From: Eubacteriales Family XIII. Incertae Sedis bacterium
Lineage (GTDB): Bacteria > Bacillota > Clostridia > Peptostreptococcales > Anaerovoracaceae
Reading direction: 5' to 3'
Assembly (NCBI GenBank): GCA_031263335.1
Contig: JAISGB010000190.1
Span: forward strand, 1-8,042
DNA: 8,042 nt
The notes under the pieces are model-generated. The model was not told where the DNA came from. It did no database searches and saw nothing but the letters and a program-made list of their open reading frames with translations. Each line of letters opens with the position of its first letter. Position 1 is the first letter of the stretch. A program made the position numbers and the translations under genes. Below are positions 1 through 4,635 of this stretch, one piece after another.

Positions 1-72
1 TATCCTATAAATGGGGGAAGGGTAACGGCTTAGCTCGATCTGCCCGTCGAAGGGTTTTGCGGCGGATATCAC

Positions 73-80
73 GGAAGGAG
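73..80 (+). promoter_or_regulatory. Ribosome binding site of the first surface protein gene
   Basis: GGAAGGAG lies eight bases before the ATG at 89 and fixes the start just ahead of the signal peptide. The first 72 bases of the window hold no gene. They include an AT-rich stretch, TATCCTATAAAT at 1-12, which could contain a -10 element, but any -35 would fall outside the window, so no promoter is called. Confidence 0.75.
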
Positions 81-88
81 AATCTACG

Positions 89-1168
89 ATGAGAAGAAAG
101 TTTTTGCCAATCCTGTTGACCCTCGTTCTCGCAACGATGTTGGCGGCGCCTGCGGCGTTTGCGGAGGAAGGCGCGACGTCGGATCCAAAATTTCATCCCG
201 ACTATACCCTGCTCGGCAAGACCCTGCAAAAGGTCACTGCGGACGACATGAAAAGCGCAGGCGACAAGGCGGGCATGGATTCCCGTGTCTTGGATTATTA
301 CGGGCCGGTCAAAGGGGACGTCTACCGCTTGGATACGCGCGTCAGCATCGCGGACTGGCCGGCGGACGCCGGGGATTCCGTGGATGACAAAACCTATCAA
401 TGGATTATTTACAACCATGTATCTATCCCGGAAAAGAAGGGCGAGATCGTTTCGGCGATAGGCGACGCCTATGGCGGCTATGTATACGAATATGGTTATG
501 GCGACTTTGCCGGCACAGGCATGGGCGATTTTGAAGATAATGAAAAAGGAGCGTCCGTCGGAGCTCTTCTTGGCGGAGGCGCACTCACGCGGGATTCTGC
601 GGACACTGCGGGCTATATCGAAACATCCTTCTGGATCGATGTGCCGGCCGGCGCTCACGTCGCGATATCGGAAGCCACGAAAAACGATCCCGCAGAGACG
701 GAATTGATCGTATCGGATCCCGCCGCCGCAGAAATCCTCTCCGAGGGCGGGGCGAGTTACACCGTCGGCAGCGGCAAACCCTTCGTCGTACAATCGCCGC
801 GCTCCATGAGCGGGGAAGGGTTCACGGCGTTGATCGTGGACGGCAATGAGATCGCCCTGACGAAGACGAGCGACATCCTGTGGGAAGGAGCGCAGGGAAA
901 GGTGGAGGAAGGCAGCACGAAGGCCACGCTCTACGCGGACTACCTCGACACCTTGTCCGCGGGCAATCATACGGTCACCTTGGCCTACGCGGACGGCAAC
1001 AACGCGACCGTCGGCTTAAGCATCCTCGCGCGGGCCGACGAGCCGAAAACCGGTAGCCCGCAGACCGGCGACACGACAACGCCGGCGCTGATCGCCCTGC
1101 TCATGGCGGCGAGCGCGGCCGGCCTTTTCGCGGCGCTCATGCGGAGACGCAAGTTGCTTGAGCGATAG
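89..1168 (+). CDS. Secreted, sortase-anchored surface protein with CBM_X2/Ig-like module
   Basis: This 359-residue protein is exported and probably linked to the cell wall. Residues 1-25 form a signal peptide: RRK, a hydrophobic core, then AFA before EE. Residues 26-220 match no family I recognise; they are acidic, Gly/Tyr-rich around 124-150 (GGYVYEYGYGDF) and appear mostly beta. Residues about 222-314 resemble the CBM_X2-like modules of clostridial surface proteins: YTVGSGK, a VDG turn near 250, EGSTKATL, then YLDTLSAGNHTVTLAYADG. The C-terminus has PKTG (319-322) directly followed by SPQTGD (323-328), a hydrophobic helix (about 333-351) and RRRKLLER, the layout of a sortase substrate with a non-canonical SPxTG motif. 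The ATG is supported by GGAAGGAG at 73-80, eight bases upstream. No sortase gene lies in the window. The ligand is unknown. Export and anchoring are well supported; the module assignment is by pattern only. Confidence 0.9.
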   Translation: MRRKFLPILLTLVLATMLAAPAAFAEEGATSDPKFHPDYTLLGKTLQKVTADDMKSAGDKAGMDSRVLDYYGPVKGDVYRLDTRVSIADWPADAGDSVDDKTYQWIIYNHVSIPEKKGEIVSAIGDAYGGYVYEYGYGDFAGTGMGDFEDNEKGASVGALLGGGALTRDSADTAGYIETSFWIDVPAGAHVAISEATKNDPAETELIVSDPAAAEILSEGGASYTVGSGKPFVVQSPRSMSGEGFTALIVDGNEIALTKTSDILWEGAQGKVEEGSTKATLYADYLDTLSAGNHTVTLAYADGNNATVGLSILARADEPKTGSPQTGDTTTPALIALLMAASAAGLFAALMRRRKLLER

Positions 1169-1188
1169 CGAGGCGCGGAATCGGAAGG

Positions 1189-1207
1189 TTTGACGCCGAC
1201 CGTCAAA
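1189..1207. other. Small hairpin (7-bp stem, 5-nt loop)
   Basis: TTTGACG and CGTCAAA form a perfect 7-bp stem around the loop CCGAC, about 20 bases after the stop of the surface protein gene. It is followed on the plus strand by AAAGATT, not by a T-run, so it is not a convincing intrinsic terminator. It may help protect the 3' end of the transcript, or it may be half of a compound termination region with the larger palindrome at 1225-1262. Confidence 0.4.
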
Positions 1208-1224
1208 AAAGATTTAAAAGCAAA

Positions 1225-1262
1225 AGATCAAAGCCGCTCGGAATTCCGGGCGGCTTTGATCT
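1225..1262. terminator. 38-bp near-perfect palindrome, likely terminator
   Basis: The arm AGATCAAAGCCGCTCGG pairs with its reverse complement across an AATT loop. All 17 pairs form, one of them a G-T wobble, giving a very stable stem. On the plus strand the stem is followed by GTGGCCGG, so a U-tract is missing there. On the minus strand the stem is followed by a T-rich tail (TTTGCTTTTAAATC and then TTTTTT, positions 1224-1202), which is the proper arrangement for an intrinsic terminator of leftward transcription. It may act in both directions: weakly for the surface protein gene on the left, better for leftward read-through from the right. Direction and efficiency are inferred from sequence only. 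Confidence 0.6.
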
Positions 1263-1435
1263 GTGGCCGGAGCCTTCCCCGTGTCGTTTCCATTGGCCGG
1301 TCGCAAAGGCAAGTGCGGCGCCTTGAGCGGAGTTGTGAAACCGGCCGTCGTTTCCGTCAAAACCGGGGCGACGTTTCGCTTAAAGCTATGTGTATGCGGG
1401 GGCGTTTCGGTCGAAAACTTTTTTGGAAAGTTGGC
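1263..1435. other. Gene-free spacer ahead of the regulator promoter
   Basis: No convincing gene is present here. The region holds two direct copies of GTCGTTTCC (1283-1291 and 1347-1355), GGCC-rich stretches, and the upstream dyad at 1416-1432. In-frame codons run from 1190 into the downstream regulator, but they encode an Arg-rich sequence without family resemblance and have no ribosome binding site, so they are treated as noncoding. Confidence 0.5.
1416..1432. promoter_or_regulatory. Candidate upstream (secondary) operator
   Basis: AACTTT and AAAGTT form a 6-bp inverted repeat with a 5-base spacer. The right half lies within GGAAAGT (1425-1431), identical to the left half of the main operator at 1471-1477. 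The centre is about 54 bases, roughly five helical turns, from the main operator centre, and the site lies just upstream of the -35 box. This spacing would suit cooperative binding or looping by the XRE regulator, but that is inference. Confidence 0.4.
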
Positions 1436-1464
1436 TTGACATTTTTGAATGACGTCGCTATACT
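1436..1464 (+). promoter_or_regulatory. Sigma-A type promoter of the XRE/membrane-protein operon
   Basis: The -35 box TTGACA (1436-1441) is a perfect consensus. After exactly 17 bases comes the -10 box TATACT (1459-1464), one base from TATAAT. Transcription is expected to start near 1470-1472. The leader to the TTG start would be about 37 bases. This is the strongest promoter visible in the window and should be highly active unless repressed. Confidence 0.88.
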
Positions 1465-1470
1465 GAATAT

Positions 1471-1486
1471 GGAAAGTAAACTTTCC
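1471..1486. promoter_or_regulatory. Operator-like palindrome over the transcription start
   Basis: GGAAAGT and ACTTTCC are perfect 7-bp arms separated by AA. The dyad begins six bases after the -10 box and covers the expected +1 site, the classic position for a repressor that blocks polymerase. The gene directly downstream encodes a helix-turn-helix protein, so autorepression is the simplest reading. The half-site is repeated at 1425-1431. Confidence 0.7.
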
Positions 1487-1494
1487 ATACGGAC

Positions 1495-1500
1495 AGGAGG
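1495..1500 (+). promoter_or_regulatory. Ribosome binding site that selects a TTG start
   Basis: AGGAGG sits seven bases upstream of TTG at 1508-1510. An ATG at 1503-1505 is in another frame and is followed at once by a TGA stop. An in-frame ATG at 1469-1471 lies at or before the expected transcription start and has no ribosome binding site. The TTG is therefore the only start that fits the family and the signal. Confidence 0.85.
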
Positions 1501-1507
1501 CGATGCT

Positions 1508-1711
1508 TTGAAGAATCGATTGGAAGAACTGCGAAAACAAAGGGGCGTCACGCAGGAGGAGCTTGCGGAAATATTGGAGGTGTCGCGGCAGACGATCGGT
1601 TCGTTGGAAAACGGACGATACAGCCCTTCCATAATACTCGCGTTCAAAATAGCCCGTTTTTTCAAGATGCGTATCGAGGAAATTTTCATCTACGAGGAGG
1701 ATCCGAAATGA
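1508..1711 (+). CDS. Small XRE (Cro/C1-type) helix-turn-helix regulator, TTG start
   Basis: This 67-residue DNA-binding protein consists of little more than one HTH_3 domain. Residues 2-12 (KNRLEELRKQR) form helix 1. GVTQEELAEILEVSRQTIGS (13-32) is the helix-turn-helix, with Q16 and the recognition helix from S26. LENGRYSP (33-40) is the conserved family turn, and SIILAFKIARFFKMRIEEIF (41-60) completes the fold. It has no ligand or multimerisation domain, as is usual for the 65-70-residue Firmicutes type. It probably binds the palindrome at 1471-1486 over its own promoter and controls itself and the overlapping membrane protein gene. Initiation at TTG may keep its level low relative to its partner. 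An inducer, if any, is not apparent. Base composition is more AT-rich than in the minus-strand genes to the right. Confidence 0.9.
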   Translation: MKNRLEELRKQRGVTQEELAEILEVSRQTIGSLENGRYSPSIILAFKIARFFKMRIEEIFIYEEDPK

Positions 1712-2121
1712 AACCATGGGTCGACAAAAAACTTATCCCGATCATGCCCGCTCTCGGCTGTTGCCTGATCGGCGTCTCGTTTTTGATGAGCCAACTGAAG
1801 GTCAACCCGAGCGCCTGTGACTTTCTTGCCGGCATCGGTTGCGCCTGGGTGGGGATGGGCGTCGTCGGCATTCTCATCAAGCGGATGCGCCCCGCTTATG
1901 CCAAACAGCGGGAAATCAACAAAAGGGACGAGCGGAACATGCAGATAAGCGAAAAATCCGGATCCATCGCGTTTCTTGTAAGCTCCTTCTCCTTTTCGGT
2001 ATTGGCTTTCGTATTCTTAGTGTTGGATTACGAACTCGCTTGCGTATTGGCGCTCTGCGCCATGGCGGTCCACATCGCGAGCTTCTTCATCGCGCTGTTC
2101 TGTTACAGAAGGAAGCTGTAA
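1708..2121 (+). CDS. Four-helix membrane protein partnered with the XRE regulator (DUF2178-like)
   Basis: This 137-residue integral membrane protein has helices at about 8-28, 38-58, 86-106 and 108-132. A cytoplasmic hairpin between helices 2 and 3 carries IKRMRPAYAKQREINKRDERNMQISEKSG. The DER-N-x-x-I-x-x-K-x-G core of that loop is typical of small DUF2178-like proteins encoded next to XRE regulators. The ATG overlaps the regulator stop (ATGA at 1708-1711), and AGGAGG at 1695-1700 gives seven-base spacing, so translation is coupled. A role as membrane partner or sensor for the regulator is plausible from such pairings, but the biochemical function of the family is not known to me. The positive-inside rule fits both termini being cytoplasmic (KPWVDKK; RRKL). 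Confidence 0.85.
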   Translation: MKPWVDKKLIPIMPALGCCLIGVSFLMSQLKVNPSACDFLAGIGCAWVGMGVVGILIKRMRPAYAKQREINKRDERNMQISEKSGSIAFLVSSFSFSVLAFVFLVLDYELACVLALCAMAVHIASFFIALFCYRRKL

Positions 2122-2132
2122 AGGCGAGCGTC
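2122..2132. other. 11-base gap between convergent operons
   Basis: The plus-strand membrane protein gene ends at 2121 and the minus-strand sigma factor gene ends at 2133. No hairpin or T-run is visible in the gap or in the ends of either gene. Transcripts from both sides are therefore expected to overlap unless Rho or distant hairpins stop them. Confidence 0.7.
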
Positions 2133-3575
2133 TCATCCGAGTTCGACCAAGAACCAACGTTGCGCGTTGCGCGTATGTCCCTCCGCGTCCGTGACGGAGA
2201 AGCGCAGGATATAGACGCCGTCGTTGCCGCTCCGCTCCGCGAGCGCCGCGAGGGGGATGCTTACGCGTCCTCCCGTACCCGTGTAAAGAACACTTCCGTC
2301 CGCTTCGCCCTCGATGCTCCAACGTATCTCGCCTACGGCATGACGTCCGCTCACGAACGCCTCCTTAGGATTGACGTGTCCGCAGGAACAGTCTCCTTCG
2401 AGGAACGATACGGAAAGATCCGTGTCTTCGGGCGTTGCGGGCGGCTCGGGGACGACGGGGTTCAGCCGCTCGGGGAGCGGAGCGGGTACGGTGGGAACGG
2501 TCTCCTGCGGGATCGGCGTTGCCGGTGCGTCCCCGGGGACGATCTCCTCATCCGCGGCAAGCGTCGTCGTCTCCGTATAGCCGTCGGGCGTCTCCTTTGC
2601 GGGTGGCGCGGTTGTGTCCGGCGCTTCCTCGTCCGCCGCGTCCGTGACGGGCGCCTCCCGTACGGCGACTTCGGAACGCCCCGTCGGTACGGGATCCAAG
2701 GCCATAAATACGCACGTGACCGTCAGGGATGTGATGAGCGCCGCGACGGCCAGCATCTTCAGGGTTGCCGCCCCGTTTCCCGCCGAAACCACCGCCCCTC
2801 CGGCGCCGGAGAGCTGTACATTCGCAAGCGCGGACAGCGTACCCTCCTTCAAGAAAGCTATGTCCGCATCCGTGACGAGTACGGCTGCCTCCTCCCTGAG
2901 CGCCTCCGGGAGCAGGGCGAATATCCCCAAACTTTCTTTCATCACCTCGCCTCTTTTAACTTTCCTCCCCCATCCTTTCCCGTTTTGCCCGTTTTTTCCG
3001 TCTTGCCTCTCCCGCCCGTACTTCTCGTACCGCTCGTAAGCCTCGCGGATGGACTCCTTGGCGCGCAAGAGATTCGTCGACACCGTACTCACCGTCACAC
3101 CCGTCACCTCCGCGATCTCCGTGTAGCTCAGCCCGTCGTAGTAGTACAACAACACGGTTTCCCTGCGCTTCGGCGGCAGGGACGACACGATGCGCCGCAA
3201 TATCTCCTTCCCGTCCGCGTCCTCCGCGTACGCTTGGGGCAAGACGTCCCTGTCCCGTTCCTCGAACTCGCGTTCCGTGACGCTCTCCGTTCGCACCGCC
3301 GTGTCATGCCGCTTCTTCCTAAACTCAAAACAGGTATGCAGGACGATCTTCTGCGCCCACGCGTTGAAGGAGGCGGGGTCTTTCAGTCCGCCGATGTTCC
3401 CGCATATGCGAATGAGCGATTCCTGCGCGGCGTCCTGCGCGTCCTCGCGGTTGCCGAGATGCTTTAACGCGTGGTACAGCACCGTGCGCGCCTTCGCCTC
3501 GCACAGCGCGGACAGCGCGTCCCTGTCCCCGTTCTTCGCTTTGAGCGCCAACGCGCCGATTGCCTCGTTGTCCAT
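2133..3575 (-). CDS. ECF-type sigma factor fused to a transmembrane helix and extracellular domain
   Basis: One 480-residue frame holds three parts. Residues about 13-90 are sigma region 2 (DAQDAAQESLIRICGNI, then FNAWAQKIVLHTCFEFRKKR). Residues 133-180 are region 4 (LPPKRRETVLLYYYDGLSYTEI, with an HTH from T152 to about K173). Residues 186-211 are a basic Gly-rich linker. From M212 follows a cytoplasmic segment, one membrane helix (about 273-293), an acidic Thr/Pro-rich stalk (295-385) and an outer domain (386-480) with a CSC pair (396-398), ending in Ig-like strands (GVYILRFSVTDAEGHT). The sigma part would direct RNA polymerase to specific promoters; the tail could sense surface stress and hold the sigma part at the membrane. 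The start at 3575 has GGAAGG six bases upstream. An in-frame ATG at 3683 lacks this. ECF proteins are usually about 160-200 residues, so the extra 270 are the oddity. An internal start at 2942 may give a separate product. Confidence 0.85.
   Translation of the reverse strand: MDNEAIGALALKAKNGDRDALSALCEAKARTVLYHALKHLGNREDAQDAAQESLIRICGNIGGLKDPASFNAWAQKIVLHTCFEFRKKRHDTAVRTESVTEREFEERDRDVLPQAYAEDADGKEILRRIVSSLPPKRRETVLLYYYDGLSYTEIAEVTGVTVSTVSTNLLRAKESIREAYERYEKYGRERQDGKNGQNGKGWGRKVKRGEVMKESLGIFALLPEALREEAAVLVTDADIAFLKEGTLSALANVQLSGAGGAVVSAGNGAATLKMLAVAALITSLTVTCVFMALDPVPTGRSEVAVREAPVTDAADEEAPDTTAPPAKETPDGYTETTTLAADEEIVPGDAPATPIPQETVPTVPAPLPERLNPVVPEPPATPEDTDLSVSFLEGDCSCGHVNPKEAFVSGRHAVGEIRWSIEGEADGSVLYTGTGGRVSIPLAALAERSGNDGVYILRFSVTDAEGHTRNAQRWFLVELG
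2940..2955 (-). promoter_or_regulatory. Internal ribosome binding site and start at the sigma/membrane junction
   Basis: Reading leftward, AAGAGG (2955-2950) is followed after seven bases by ATG (2942-2940), codon 212 of the sigma fusion, in the same frame. The sequence just before is GAGGTGATGA, a form typical of overlapping stop and start codons in sigma/anti-sigma pairs, but here both TGA triplets are out of frame. Translation from this ATG would give a 269-residue membrane protein with a short cytoplasmic part, like an anti-sigma factor. Use of this start is not proven. Confidence 0.5.
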
Positions 3576-3737
3576 ATCCCCCCTTCCGTAGGTAACTGCC
3601 CGCCGGTGTATCTTTGCCTTCGGCGTTGCGGCCGGTCTGTGTCCGACCCCAAGAGAAGAACGGGCAATCCCTCCCATGGGCATTGGTCAAGGCATCGGGC
3701 CGCACGGGCCGGCCGCAACGCCGAAGGCGTTCTTTGT
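3576..3737 (-). other. 162-base structured leader of the sigma factor gene
   Basis: This gap between the lipoprotein gene and the sigma gene has no credible gene and no clear sigma-A promoter (TTGACC occurs, but no -10 box at suitable spacing). It is dominated by a perfect 20-bp inverted repeat (3616-3635 with 3709-3728). The sigma gene's ribosome binding site, GGAAGGGGGG (3578-3587), lies outside the repeat. The size and structure suggest control between the two genes, by processing or attenuation. Confidence 0.6.
3616..3728. repeat. Perfect 20-bp inverted repeat enclosing a 73-base loop
   Basis: GCCTTCGGCGTTGCGGCCGG at 3616-3635 is exactly complementary to 3709-3728. In the leftward transcript the first arm meets the ribosome ten bases after the lipoprotein stop. 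That first arm can also fold locally: AACGCC-TTC-GGCGTT, with a 6-bp stem and 3-base loop, at 3730-3716. The long stem and the short hairpin are mutually exclusive. Neither is followed by a T-run; the long stem is followed by AAAGATAC. It could be a processing or stabilising stem, an attenuator-like switch, or the relic of a small mobile repeat. Confidence 0.8.
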
Positions 3738-4586
3738 TCAGTCCGCAAACCCTTCCGTTTCCTCCTCAAAGGCGGCGGCGTAGGTGCGGATGAAGAGGTC
3801 GTCCAATGCCTTCTCTCCGAATTCCGCAGCCTTCGAGGGCAGACCGCCGTACACGGCGTCCACAAGATCGCCGGACCCGGAGACGGCGTCCAATACCCAT
3901 ACGCCGTCGTTGTTGCGCATGAGGGTGACGATGACGGTTTTCTTGAAGCTCTTGTCCGTCCGCGCGAGCCGTTCCTTGAAGCGCGCCGCGAATAATGCGT
4001 TGTTCTCCGCCGTCTCCGCTTCGCTTTCGAACACGGCGAGCGCCTCCGCTTCGTCCTCGACGGCGACCTCACTCTCCGCAGGACTCGTTATGCCGTCCGG
4101 CGCGTTGCCCCGTATATCGCCCGACGCCGTCCCGCTTTCCGTCGCGGCGGCATCGGCCTCGATCTTCGCCTTTTCTTCCCGCGCGACGCGCCCGGCGAGT
4201 TCGGTGAGGAAGGCGTCCGCCGTCTCCTCAAATACCCCGCCGAGGGGATAGGCCGTCACAATGACCTCAACCTCCGCACGGTCGCCGCGCACGGTCGCTT
4301 CGCCGATCTTATATTCAAATTCCGTGACGCGCCCGGCGGCCTCAGAGAGTACATCTTCCATGTATTCGGCGCCGACACCGGCGCCGGTTGCGGTGAACTC
4401 CGTGACCTCGTATTCCTTCAACGTATCCAAGACACGCGCCACCATCTCCTCCGGCCCCGTATCCGCGCTCACCTCTCCGCAACCGGGGAGCATAAGCGTG
4501 CAGACACAGGCCGCCACAACCACTGCGCGGACAAGCCGCGCGGGCGGCTTCTTCCGCCGCTTCTTTTCTTTGCCCGTTCTTCTCAT
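3738..4586 (-). CDS. Secreted lipoprotein, possibly split NTF2-like (DUF5105-like)
   Basis: This 282-residue protein has a long, very basic N-region (MRRTGKEKKRRKKPPARLVR), a hydrophobic stretch (21-33) and a lipobox LPGC with the lipidated cysteine at 36. After this, residues 44-143 show an alpha-then-beta pattern (EEMVARVLDTLKEYEV; YKIGEATVRGDRAEVEVIVTAYPLG). Residues 144-195 form an acidic Ala/Glu-rich low-complexity insert. Residues 196-250 finish with KKTVIVTLMRNNDGVWVLDAV, the strand and W ending seen in NTF2-like lipoproteins. The fold assignment is a pattern judgement; no catalytic residues are visible. It starts 49 bases after the large surface protein gene and probably shares its transcript. 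The ribosome binding site is not ideal: AAGGAAAGGAA ends about 12 bases from the ATG. It would sit on the outer face of the membrane and could be a partner of the surface protein or of the sigma fusion's outer domain. Confidence 0.82.
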   Translation of the reverse strand: MRRTGKEKKRRKKPPARLVRAVVVAACVCTLMLPGCGEVSADTGPEEMVARVLDTLKEYEVTEFTATGAGVGAEYMEDVLSEAAGRVTEFEYKIGEATVRGDRAEVEVIVTAYPLGGVFEETADAFLTELAGRVAREEKAKIEADAAATESGTASGDIRGNAPDGITSPAESEVAVEDEAEALAVFESEAETAENNALFAARFKERLARTDKSFKKTVIVTLMRNNDGVWVLDAVSGSGDLVDAVYGGLPSKAAEFGEKALDDLFIRTYAAAFEEETEGFAD

Positions 4587-4635
4587 TTGTTTTGCCTATT
4601 CCTTTCCTTTATCTTTCTCCGTTTCGGTCACATTG

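Noticed and set aside
5..970. 321-codon minus-strand open frame
   Set aside because: It is antisense to the well-supported signal-peptide and sortase-type protein, has no signal or domain of its own and is Arg-rich, as expected of a shadow frame.
1190..1507. N-terminal extension of the XRE regulator back to 1190
   Set aside because: It would cross the promoter, the operator and a hairpin, and encodes an Arg-rich stretch. The TTG at 1508 has a perfect ribosome binding site and gives the normal length for the family.
1839..3467. 542-codon plus-strand open frame
   Set aside because: It lies antisense to the sigma fusion, begins inside the membrane protein gene, has an Arg-rich sequence without family resemblance and no ribosome binding site. 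High GC content readily opens such antisense frames.
3576..3683. Upstream ATG at 3683 as the sigma factor start
   Set aside because: The extra 36 residues fall within the inverted-repeat leader, do not resemble sigma region 2, and lack a spaced ribosome binding site, whereas 3575 has one.
3616..3728. Intrinsic terminator after the lipoprotein gene
   Set aside because: Neither the long stem nor the short local hairpin is followed by a T-run in the leftward transcript, so termination is not supported although structure is clear.
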